DNA of 11,568 nucleotides from Acidobacteriota bacterium (GTDB lineage: Bacteria > Acidobacteriota > Terriglobia > Terriglobales > SCQP01). Location of the stretch: the NCBI GenBank assembly GCA_021818645.1, contig JAKATS010000059.1, positions 1 to 11,568 of the forward strand. The letters run 5' to 3'. The notes under the pieces are model-generated. The model was given only the letters and a program-made list of their open reading frames with translations, was not told the origin of the DNA and ran no database searches. The position numbers were made by a program, and so were the translations under genes. Below are positions 1-6,170 of this stretch, one piece after another (the stretch's first letter is position 1; every line of letters starts with the position of its first letter).

Positions 1-9
1 TTCCGATCT
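1..9. other. Probable Illumina adapter remnant at contig end
   Basis: The first nine bases are TTCCGATCT, which on the minus strand reads AGATCGGAA. This is the first nine bases of the common Illumina TruSeq adapter. It falls where the aminotransferase reading frame should continue into the conserved Gln-Gly-Phe-Pro motif after NLA, but the frame instead reads Asp-Arg. Both facts point to untrimmed adapter and not genomic DNA. Nine matching bases at the very edge could still be chance. Confidence 0.72.
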
Positions 10-128
10 GCCAGATTGATGGCGTTATGTTCCATCGCCAGGCGGGTCATTTCGCGGATGACGCTTTCGGTAAAGCGCGAGACGCGATCGGAGATGCCGC
101 GCGCGGCGAGCGAGACGGTTGCGGTCAA
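1..128 (-). CDS. PLP-dependent class I/II aminotransferase, N-terminal fragment
   Basis: Forty-two codons are visible before the window edge. The peptide contains SRFTESVIREMTRLA followed by NAINLA. This is the typical N-terminus of fold-type I aminotransferases of the kynurenine/methionine/aspartate aminotransferase group, where the next residues are usually QGFPDF. These enzymes move an amino group between an amino acid and a 2-oxo acid using pyridoxal phosphate, in the cytoplasm. The PLP lysine lies beyond the edge, so substrate cannot be judged. A TTG start at 128-126 is chosen because an in-frame stop lies two codons upstream, a purine-rich Shine-Dalgarno-like tract (GAAAGAGAG) precedes it, and TTGA gives a 4-nt overlap with the hydrolase stop, as at the other junctions of this operon. 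The last codons (Asp-Arg) probably come from adapter. Confidence 0.85.
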   Translation of the reverse strand, partial: MTATVSLAARGISDRVSRFTESVIREMTRLAMEHNAINLADR

Positions 129-1003
129 AATTCATTCTCTCTTTCAGATGAAGATCCGACGATGGCGGGCGCGCGGCCCTGCGCGCCGTTGCGTCCCGAC
201 CAGGCGGCGGTGGCGGCGCGGGCGAATTCGGGTTCTTCGCCGTTTTGTGAAAAAGGATCGTCATGGCCGGGAATGAGAATGCCGGAAAAGCGCTCCGTCA
301 ATGCCAGGCTGGCCTGGTACTGGGCGTGATTGAAGGCCGGCATGTCGCTGCCCGGCCCGGCGGGACCGGCGCCGGCGAAGGCGCGGGCGTCGCCCAGCAC
401 CAAGTAGTCGCCATCCCGTCCGGTGACGGCGAGGGAAAAATGGGCCGGGGTATGGCCGGGGGTGGGCACCAGGCGCAGGCCGGGAAATGGCCAGGGCGCG
501 TCTTCGATCCAGCGATAGCGCTCGCGCGGGCCGAGAACCGTCGGGTCCCACATCCAGCGGATGAGCTGCAGCAGGCGCGCCTCATCCATGCGGTCGAATT
601 CTTCGTCGGTGGCTTCGGGATAAAACTGGCGGAAGACTTCACGCCGGGTTTCGCCGCCGCACACGCTCTCATAAATGCGCACTGCCCACTCGAAATCGCG
701 CCGCGAGCCGTACACCGGAGCGTGGGGAAACAGAAAATTTCCGCCGCAGTGATCGAGATGAAAATGCGTGTTAATGATGGCGGTGATCTGGGCGGGCTCG
801 ACGCCAGCCTGAGCCAAGCCATCGAGTAAAAGCGTATCGTGCTGGGTAAAGCCGGTATCCACCAGCACCAACTGCCGGCCGCGGCGCAGCAGCACCGAGC
901 AGGCCTGCAGCGGCAGGCCAGCCAGCACAATGCGGACATCCCAGCGGGCCAGGCGGGCCGGGGACCCGGCGGGCTCGCGGGTGCGCAGCGGGCGGGCGCT
1001 CAT
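125..1003 (-). CDS. MBL-fold metallo-hydrolase (lactonase-like)
   Basis: A 292-residue metallo-beta-lactamase-fold hydrolase with a complete metal site. NTHFHLDHCGG supplies His80, His82, Asp84 and His85. TPGHTP supplies His184, LGDA supplies the bridging Asp205, and IPGHDDP supplies His247. This spacing fits the dinuclear zinc branch that includes N-acyl-homoserine lactonases and related lactone or ester hydrolases. There is no signal peptide, so it is probably cytoplasmic. The insert between the HxHxDH motif and His184 (about residues 95-175) is rich in charged and aromatic residues and probably forms the substrate lid. The start ATG overlaps the histidine kinase stop by 4 nt (ATGA), implying translational coupling. 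The last 20 or so residues are polar and unlike the core. The substrate is not readable from sequence; quorum quenching is only one possibility. Confidence 0.9.
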   Translation of the reverse strand: MSARPLRTREPAGSPARLARWDVRIVLAGLPLQACSVLLRRGRQLVLVDTGFTQHDTLLLDGLAQAGVEPAQITAIINTHFHLDHCGGNFLFPHAPVYGSRRDFEWAVRIYESVCGGETRREVFRQFYPEATDEEFDRMDEARLLQLIRWMWDPTVLGPRERYRWIEDAPWPFPGLRLVPTPGHTPAHFSLAVTGRDGDYLVLGDARAFAGAGPAGPGSDMPAFNHAQYQASLALTERFSGILIPGHDDPFSQNGEEPEFARAATAAWSGRNGAQGRAPAIVGSSSERENEF

Positions 1004-2520
1004 GCCACCCCCGCCAGGGGCAGATGCACCCGAAATTCACTGCCCGCGCCCGGAACGCTGTCCACTTCGACCCGGCCGCCGTGGGTTTCGGCGACCCATT
1101 TCACGATGGGCAGTCCCAGGCCGCAGCCATCGGCGCCCCCGCCGCGGCTGCGCGATTTGTCGGCCCGATAAAAACGCTCGAAAATATGCGGCAGGTCCTC
1201 GGCCAGAATGCCCACCCCGCTGTCAGCGACCTGCACCCGGGCCACGCCCTGGCGGCGATCCACGCGCACTTCCACCCAGCCGCCGGCCGGCGTGTATTTG
1301 AGCGCATTATCCAGCAGGTTCAGCATCATCTGCCGCAGCCGCAGGCCGTCGGCCATGATCGGCACGGGAGCGGAGGTGAAGGCGCGCAGCCGCACCTCGC
1401 GGGCGGCAGCCACCACCCGCATCTGGTCCACCAGATCGCGCACCAGTTCATTCAGATCCATCGGCTCCAGCCGCGGCTTGACCTCGCCGGCATCCGCCTG
1501 GGCCAGCACCAGCAGATTGCGGATCATGCGGTTGAGCCGGTCAATTTCCTCGAGATTGCTCTCCAGCACCCGCCGGCATTCGTGCAGCGGCGCCTGGTTG
1601 ACCAGCGCCAGCTCGGTTTCCCCTTGCATGGACTGCAGCGGGGTGCGCAGCTCGTGGCTGACGTTGGCGGCGAACTCGCTCATTTTGCGGAACGATTCCT
1701 GCAGCCGGGCAAACATGGCGTTGAATGTTTCCGCCAGCTCATCCAGCTCGTCGCCCTTGTGCCGGGTGGGCAGCCGCTGGCTGAGGTTGCTGGCGGTGAT
1801 GGACTGCGCCGCCCAGGTCATGTCGCTGACCGGGCGCAGCGTGCGTTCGGCCATGATGAAGCCGCCCACCGCGCTGATCGCGATGGTCACCGGCAGCAGC
1901 ATCAGCAGCACCCATAAAAAAGTGTCGAGCGCATCGTTAATGGGTTTGAGCCGGGTGCCGATCTGGAGCAGGTACGGGTGTCCCTGGGGACCGTAAATGA
2001 CGTCGTTGGCAAAACGGATTTCTTCCGCCCGGGGCGCACCCCAGGTATAAAAAGTCGCCCGGTCGTTAAGAATGCGCCGCAGCTGGCTGGGCTGCAGAGT
2101 AAAGCCTAAAACCGCCAGCACCGGCGATTGCTTAATGAGGCGGCCCTGCGCATCGGCGATCTGGGCGATGCGGAAAATGGAGTCGAGCGTGTACGTCTTC
2201 GCCAGATTATGCTGCGCCAGCACCAGCTCGGGCTTATGGTGGACGAAGTGCACATACTGGCTCACCCGGTAGGCTTCGTCCTGAAGCTCGTTGTCAATAT
2301 TCCAGTAAATGATCCAGTGCAGAATGCCGAACAGCAGGCCGGCGGCGGCGATCAGAATGACGCTGAACACCAGCGTGTACTGCAGGGTGAGCTGCCCGCG
2401 CGTGGTGGAGGGGTTCCACCAAGTGCGGCGGCGCCGGGGCATCAGCCGCGCGGTCTCCAGACCGCTGCCGGCGTCCGGCGTCCCGGCCCCGCGGCTGGGT
2501 GCGGGCACGGCCGGCTTCAT
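1000..2520 (-). CDS. Sensor histidine kinase, CusS/heavy-metal-sensor type
   Basis: A 506-residue membrane kinase. A Pro/Ala/Gly/Arg-rich cytoplasmic tail (1-44) leads to TM1 (about 46-72), a periplasmic sensor domain (about 73-200) and TM2 (about 201-223). A HAMP linker follows (about 221-275), then HisKA with SHELRTPL (phospho-acceptor His289). The ATPase domain has the N box NLLDNALKYTP (401-411), G1 DSGVGI (433-438), an F box FERFYR and G2 GCGLGL (465-470). The stretch from ASNLSQRLP to SHELRTPL resembles the CusS/CopS heavy-metal-sensor family, but the periplasmic domain shows no obvious Cys/Met metal site (it has an HFVHH cluster), so the ligand is open. ATG 2520 overlaps the response-regulator stop by 4 nt. 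Met27 is a possible internal start. It should phosphorylate the regulator encoded just upstream. Confidence 0.94.
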   Translation of the reverse strand: MKPAVPAPSRGAGTPDAGSGLETARLMPRRRRTWWNPSTTRGQLTLQYTLVFSVILIAAAGLLFGILHWIIYWNIDNELQDEAYRVSQYVHFVHHKPELVLAQHNLAKTYTLDSIFRIAQIADAQGRLIKQSPVLAVLGFTLQPSQLRRILNDRATFYTWGAPRAEEIRFANDVIYGPQGHPYLLQIGTRLKPINDALDTFLWVLLMLLPVTIAISAVGGFIMAERTLRPVSDMTWAAQSITASNLSQRLPTRHKGDELDELAETFNAMFARLQESFRKMSEFAANVSHELRTPLQSMQGETELALVNQAPLHECRRVLESNLEEIDRLNRMIRNLLVLAQADAGEVKPRLEPMDLNELVRDLVDQMRVVAAAREVRLRAFTSAPVPIMADGLRLRQMMLNLLDNALKYTPAGGWVEVRVDRRQGVARVQVADSGVGILAEDLPHIFERFYRADKSRSRGGGADGCGLGLPIVKWVAETHGGRVEVDSVPGAGSEFRVHLPLAGVA

Positions 2521-3197
2521 TGCACCGCCTCGTCTTTGAACATATAGCCTACCCCGCGTACGCTGTGGATCAGCTTGAGATCGCGGTCTTTATCAATTTT
2601 ATTACGAAGATAGCTGATATAAACGTCAATCACGTTGGTAAAGCTGTCAAAGCTGGCATCCCAGACATGCTCGGCGATCATGGTGCGGGTCACTACCTGG
2701 TTGGCGTTTCGCATCAGGTATTCGAGCAGCATGAATTCCTTGTTAGAAAGCTCCAGCTCGCGCTCGCCCCGCCAGGCCTTGCGTTTGGCCGGATCGAGCA
2801 GCAGATCGGCCACCCGCAACTGCAAATTGATTTCCCGCCATTCGCGCCGCAGCAGCGCCCGCACCCGCGCCTTCAGCTCGGCAAACGCGAAGGGTTTGAT
2901 GAGGTAGTCGTCGCTGCCGATTTCCAGCCCACGCACGCGGTCTTCAATCGAGGTTTTGGCGGTCAATATAAGGATGGGGACTTTCGGGTTCTTCTTGCGC
3001 ACCGTGGCCAGCACCGACAGCCCGGATACTTTGGGCAGCATCAGGTCCAGAATGATCAGGTCGTATTCGCCGGCTTCGGTGAGGTAAAGCGCTTCTTCAC
3101 CGTCGGCGGCCAAGTCCACGGCCAGATGATCCTGCTGCAGCCCTTTTTTGATGAACTGGGCGACTTTGTACTCGTCTTCCACCAGCAAAACTCGCAT
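2517..3197 (-). CDS. OmpR/PhoB-family response regulator (CusR/CopR-like)
   Basis: A 226-residue two-domain regulator of full family length. The receiver domain (about 1-118) has the acidic pocket Glu7/Asp8, phospho-acceptor Asp51 in ILDLMLP, Thr79 in LTA and Lys101 in KPF. The C-terminal winged-helix domain (about 127-222) contains LSNKEFMLLEYLM, then VIDVYISYLRNKID in the recognition-helix region, and ends in RGVGYMF. This pattern is characteristic of the CusR/CopR/PhoB type. The start has a good Shine-Dalgarno site (GAGGCGGGG just upstream). It is the first gene of the minus-strand operon, and its stop overlaps the kinase start by 4 nt, so the pair is made together. It probably controls its own operon and possibly the divergent TPR gene from the 180-nt region upstream; this is inferred from position only. 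Confidence 0.95.
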   Translation of the reverse strand: MRVLLVEDEYKVAQFIKKGLQQDHLAVDLAADGEEALYLTEAGEYDLIILDLMLPKVSGLSVLATVRKKNPKVPILILTAKTSIEDRVRGLEIGSDDYLIKPFAFAELKARVRALLRREWREINLQLRVADLLLDPAKRKAWRGERELELSNKEFMLLEYLMRNANQVVTRTMIAEHVWDASFDSFTNVIDVYISYLRNKIDKDRDLKLIHSVRGVGYMFKDEAVQ

Positions 3198-3377
3198 CGC
3201 CCCGCCTCTTGATTCGTTCTATCTGTCGAAAGCCATCGGCCGGCCACGCGCCGGCAGACATGCCTGGCGCAGCCCCCGCAAACGGAGGCGGCTTTTTTAG
3301 CCTTCAGAGGCCGAAAATTCCGCCCCTGGCCGCCGACATCAATTTTATAATAAGAAGAACGCCAAAACGGCCGCGGC
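3198..3377. promoter_or_regulatory. Divergent promoter region between response regulator and TPR gene
   Basis: These 180 nt separate two divergent starts. An AT-rich island at 3341-3352 contains TATAAT (3346-3351) on the plus strand, 27 nt before the TPR start, and TATAAA on the minus strand (3349-3344). Neither has a convincing -35 hexamer at normal spacing, so any promoter here would be weak or regulator-dependent. That would suit a site bound by the adjacent response regulator, although no clear tandem direct repeat was seen. Confidence 0.35.
3271..3298 (+). terminator. Terminator-like hairpin plus T6 in the divergent region
   Basis: An imperfect GC-rich stem (AGCC.CC pairing with GG.GGCT, with internal mismatches and a loop around 3280-3284) is followed directly by six T residues (3293-3298). 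A small perfect hairpin (GCCT, loop TCAG, AGGC) lies next to it at 3300-3311. No plus-strand gene precedes it, so it would be an attenuator, the end of a small RNA, or chance. On the minus strand it lies in the response-regulator leader. Confidence 0.22.
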
Positions 3378-4457
3378 ATGGCCCTGCGCCAGGCCGCGCG
3401 CCCCCTGGATAAAGTTTTGCATCGCTGCAGCGTGATTCTCATTGTGTGGGTGGCCATTGCGGGCGGGACCGCCGTCTCCGGAATGGCCCTGCGTACACCC
3501 CGGAATACCCGCCCAACCAAAACCAGCCATTCGATCAGCCGCGTTAAAGTTACCGACCCGGGTCAGGAACTGCTCCAGGCCCAGCAATGGGTAGAGTGGG
3601 GTGACTGGAATCGGGCCCGCGACCTGCTCGCCGCCAGCCTGGGGCATTCCCCTCTGCATGCCCGGCTTCTGGCCTATTACGCCCATGTGCTGAACGCCTT
3701 CGGCGAGCATAAACAGGCCATTGAAATGGCCCGGCGGGGGCTGAAAATCAACCCTCGCTGCGGCGAATGCCATTTATACCTGGCGGAAGCCCTCGGCGCG
3801 CGCATTAAAAAGATGAACCATTTCCAGGCGCTCTGGAATCTGCCCAAGCTGCGCCGCCAGTTGCGCCAGGCGCTGAAGGAAGCTCCTCATTTTCCGGATG
3901 CCTATTGGGGCTATATCAATTTTTATATGCAGGCGCCCGCCGCCGCCGGGGGCAGTCTGGACAAAGCCTACAAGTATGCCCTCCTGCTGGGCCGTTACGA
4001 TGCCGTGGACGGCAAGCTGGCGGAAGCGGAAATCGAAAAAGCCCGGGGGCAGATGGCGCAGGCGCTGAACGATTACCGCGCCGCCATCCAGGCATATCCC
4101 CGCGATCCACGGGGCTATTTTCATCTCGGGAGGACATTGTTTTTAAGCGGCCATTTCCGGCAGGCGGCTGCGGCGCTGATTCAGGCTCATCAGCTGGCGC
4201 CGCGTTCGAAGGTTTACCGGGCCTGGTTTGCGGCGGAGTTGGTGCATTTGCACCACATGACCGCCGCCTGGCGGCTGCTGCAGCGCCCGCATGACGGCAA
4301 CCGGCTGGGATATTTCCTGGTAGCGCAGGCGCTCAAAGTCACCGGCCAGAACTTCGATCTGGCCCGCCAGCTTCTAGCCCTCTACCTGGCCGCCCCACCG
4401 GAGCCGCGCCAGCCCAGCCGCAAAAAGGCCCGTCAATTATTAGCCTCGCTCGGCTGA
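3378..4457 (+). CDS. Membrane-anchored or exported tetratricopeptide-repeat protein
   Basis: A 359-residue protein. A basic N-terminus is followed by one hydrophobic segment (about 18-36), which acts as an uncleaved anchor or signal sequence. The rest is alpha-helical with TPR-like units at about 62-94, 96-128, 211-243 and 244-277. The typical Trp/Gly/Tyr/Ala/Pro TPR positions are visible, for example in YYAHVLNAFGEHKQAIEMA and YFHLGRTLFLSGHFRQAAAA. Between the repeat blocks lies QAPAAAGGSLDKA (185-197), a signature I associate with TPR proteins that scaffold or count helices around a Gly-Gly turn. No catalytic motif is seen; a protein-protein interaction role at the envelope is likely. No clear Shine-Dalgarno site precedes the ATG, so translation may be weak. 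It is divergent from the two-component operon. The specific role is unknown. Confidence 0.82.
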   Translation: MALRQAARPLDKVLHRCSVILIVWVAIAGGTAVSGMALRTPRNTRPTKTSHSISRVKVTDPGQELLQAQQWVEWGDWNRARDLLAASLGHSPLHARLLAYYAHVLNAFGEHKQAIEMARRGLKINPRCGECHLYLAEALGARIKKMNHFQALWNLPKLRRQLRQALKEAPHFPDAYWGYINFYMQAPAAAGGSLDKAYKYALLLGRYDAVDGKLAEAEIEKARGQMAQALNDYRAAIQAYPRDPRGYFHLGRTLFLSGHFRQAAAALIQAHQLAPRSKVYRAWFAAELVHLHHMTAAWRLLQRPHDGNRLGYFLVAQALKVTGQNFDLARQLLALYLAAPPEPRQPSRKKARQLLASLG

Positions 4458-4601
4458 AGCGCGACGTTATTTATTGTTTTTTCGAGTTTTGCGGGTTGTT
4501 TTTATTGAATTGCTTGCCGAAAAGGGGTCGCATCTGATTCCTCTCCGGTTGAATCCCAGCACAGCACCGCTAACATAGCCAGTCTTTCCTGATGTCGCGA
4601 T

Positions 4602-4630
4602 GTGACTTTCCTTACATTGCGGCGTATACT
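4602..4630 (+). promoter_or_regulatory. Candidate sigma70-type promoter of the repeat/TPR gene
   Basis: A -35-like GTGACT (4602-4607) and a -10 TATACT (4625-4630) are separated by exactly 17 nt, matching 4/6 and 5/6 of the consensus. This predicts a transcript start near 4637 and a leader of about 104 nt. The 283-nt stretch from 4458 to 4740 holds no gene. Its first part is T-rich after the upstream stop, with only a 4-bp stem (AGCC/GGCT at 4442-4455), so no convincing terminator is seen there. Confidence 0.5.
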
Positions 4631-4653
4631 TGAGCTGTTTTTGCAGCCCGTAT

Positions 4654-4665
4654 GGATTCGAATCC
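4654..4665. repeat. 12-bp perfect palindrome in the leader of the repeat/TPR gene
   Basis: GGATTCGAATCC is a perfect palindrome lying about 17 nt after the predicted transcript start and 75 nt before the start codon. Its position would suit an operator bound by a dimeric regulator. It resembles a tRNA T-loop consensus by chance, but no tRNA body surrounds it. Confidence 0.4.
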
Positions 4666-4727
4666 TGTTTTTTCCTGAGAAGTCGGGCTTTGAAATCGGA
4701 GACGCTCGCAGGCATTGATTGGGATAT

Positions 4728-4736
4728 GGAGGAGGG
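4728..4736 (+). promoter_or_regulatory. Strong Shine-Dalgarno site fixing the start at 4741
   Basis: GGAGGAGGG ends four bases before ATG 4741. The reading frame stays open upstream to a TTG at 4630, but that extension crosses the predicted promoter and leader and would place 37 residues before a normal signal peptide. The start at 4741 is therefore preferred. Confidence 0.85.
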
Positions 4737-4740
4737 CAAT

Positions 4741-6099
4741 ATGAAATCCAATTGGATCACGGTCTGGCGGCCGGCAACCATCCTGATGTTTTTGCTGCTG
4801 AGTGCGGGAGCTACAAACCTGGCCGCGCAGGCATTGCCCGCCCACGTATCTCATACCGCAAATGGAAAATTGCATCCTCAGATGGGTTACCGCTGGGTGT
4901 TTCCCAATGATCCCCATAATTACAGTGTCGAGCCGGTGCCCAACAACGTCCCCTTGCCCGGGAATCCCCATCTGGTGGGCAATGGCCAGGGAAGTTTTTC
5001 ACCTCAGATCTGCTGGCGGTGGGTGAACCCGGCTGACCCGCATGATTATCGCGTGGAACTAATGCCGCCCAATAGCGCTCCTTCGAAATATCCGAAGCTG
5101 CGCTGCGACGGCAATGGCAAATTTCATCCCCAGTTGGGCTGGCGCTGGGCGCAACCCAACGATCCCAATAATTTCACCGTGGAACCCGTGCCGCTGGGCG
5201 TGCCCTTGCCCGGGCAGGCGCATCTGGTGGGTTCCGGAAACGGGAAATTCCACCCCGCCATGGGGTGGCGCTGGCAGGAACCAGCGAATCCGCAAAACTT
5301 TACCGTGGCGCCGGTGCCGTATGGAGTGGGGCTGCCAGGCCATCCGCATCTGGTTGGCAACGGCAATGGCGGCTTTCATCCTGAGCTGGGATGGCATTGG
5401 CTCTATCCTCAGGATTCTAAAAATTTTACCGTCGTGCCCATGCCGGCAGGCGAAGCGATTGCCGGATACCCGCATCTGATGGCGGCCGGTGACGGCAACC
5501 TCCAGCCCGCGCCCTGCTGGCGTTGGCTGCACCCCAATACTCTGAATATCGGCGTGCTCGATGTCCAGCCCAGTGTTGCCGGCACTCCCGCGCGGGGCAT
5601 GCCGGGGCTAGCCTGTTCCGGTGATGGCCATACCCGGCCGATCCGCCAGGCGGCTCTGAATGAATATACCCAGGGCATAGCGCTGGAAAAGCAGCATCAA
5701 TTCGCCGCCGCGGCGCAGGCTTACCAGCAAGCCCTGGTCAATGATCCGAATAACGCCTATTTTTTGAATGGGCGCTGCTGGGATTTAGCCGTGATCGGAA
5801 ATGTGGCTGAAGCTTTGCATGCATGTAATCAGGCGTTGCGCTTGAGTCCCGGCTGGGCGGATGCGCTCGATAGCCGCGGATTTGTCCAGCTCAAAAATCA
5901 TCAGCCCGGCGCCGCCCTCACCGATTACAACGCGGCGCTGGAGCGCGAACCGCATTTAGACACTTCGCTTTACGGACGCTCGCTGGCGGAAGCAGGACTT
6001 GGCCTCACCTCAGCAGCTGCCCTGGACCGTGCCGCCGCCCTGAAAAAAAACCCCGGGGTCGCGGCCGAATTCACGACCTGGGGCATGACGACACCCTGA
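4741..6099 (+). CDS. Exported protein with six 42-residue WRW repeats and C-terminal TPRs
   Basis: A 452-residue secreted protein. The signal peptide (about 1-31) has a hydrophobic core TILMFLLLSAGA and ends at AAQA. Residues 39-292 are six tandem repeats with the pattern GNGxFHPxxGWRW, then PxDPxNFxVxPVP, then LPGxPHLVG. The second Trp of WRW sits at 52, 94, 136, 178, 220 and 262, an exact spacing of 42. Repeat 6 is degenerate, and a seventh begins (SGDG, 293-296) but breaks off. Repeats 2 and 6 alone carry cysteines, at equivalent places (Cys91/Cys122 and Cys259/Cys292). Residues about 306-407 form three TPR units, also with two cysteines (346, 362). I do not recognise the repeat family. 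It suggests a repetitive beta structure joined to a helical interaction module in the periplasm or outside. It may be partnered with the TPR gene upstream. Confidence 0.88.
   Translation: MKSNWITVWRPATILMFLLLSAGATNLAAQALPAHVSHTANGKLHPQMGYRWVFPNDPHNYSVEPVPNNVPLPGNPHLVGNGQGSFSPQICWRWVNPADPHDYRVELMPPNSAPSKYPKLRCDGNGKFHPQLGWRWAQPNDPNNFTVEPVPLGVPLPGQAHLVGSGNGKFHPAMGWRWQEPANPQNFTVAPVPYGVGLPGHPHLVGNGNGGFHPELGWHWLYPQDSKNFTVVPMPAGEAIAGYPHLMAAGDGNLQPAPCWRWLHPNTLNIGVLDVQPSVAGTPARGMPGLACSGDGHTRPIRQAALNEYTQGIALEKQHQFAAAAQAYQQALVNDPNNAYFLNGRCWDLAVIGNVAEALHACNQALRLSPGWADALDSRGFVQLKNHQPGAALTDYNAALEREPHLDTSLYGRSLAEAGLGLTSAAALDRAAALKKNPGVAAEFTTWGMTTP
4855..5616 (+). repeat. Six tandem coding repeats with 126-nt period
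   Basis: Five units of exactly 126 nt (4855-5484) and a sixth of 132 nt (5485-5616) encode the 42-residue WRW repeats. Units 3, 4 and 5 are the most alike, sharing for example a CATCTGGT core near their ends, while units 1, 2 and 6 have drifted. The strict period with no indels through five units points to expansion by duplication under structural constraint on unit length. Confidence 0.9.
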
Positions 6100-6142
6100 T
6101 TTCACCATCGCGTCAGGCATGTTCCGCGGGTATGCATGCAGC

Positions 6143-6166
6143 GGCAAGGGCGGGAAAACCTTTGCC
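6143..6166. terminator. Hairpin between convergent genes, candidate bidirectional terminator
   Basis: GGCAAGGG (6143-6150) pairs with CCTTTGCC (6159-6166) in an 8-bp stem with one G-T wobble and an 8-nt loop. It lies in the 71-nt gap between two converging stop codons. Neither side has a T tract, so it is not a canonical intrinsic terminator. Confidence 0.4.
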
Positions 6167-6170
6167 CCGC

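Noticed and set aside
263..829. Open frame antisense to the MBL hydrolase
   Set aside because: No motif or start signal; the opposite strand has a complete HxHxDH metal site.
125..1003. Specific call as an N-acyl-homoserine lactonase
   Set aside because: The metal motifs are shared by many MBL-fold lactonases and esterases; no acyl-chain or lactone-specific residues could be confirmed, and no quorum-sensing genes are present.
1024..1917. Long open frame antisense to the histidine kinase
   Set aside because: It is a GC-driven mirror of the kinase gene, has no recognisable domain or ribosome site, and the kinase on the other strand has every family motif.
4645..4675. tRNA-like T-loop (GGATTCGAATCC)
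   Set aside because: No acceptor, anticodon or D arm can be built around it, and the flanking bases do not form a T stem.
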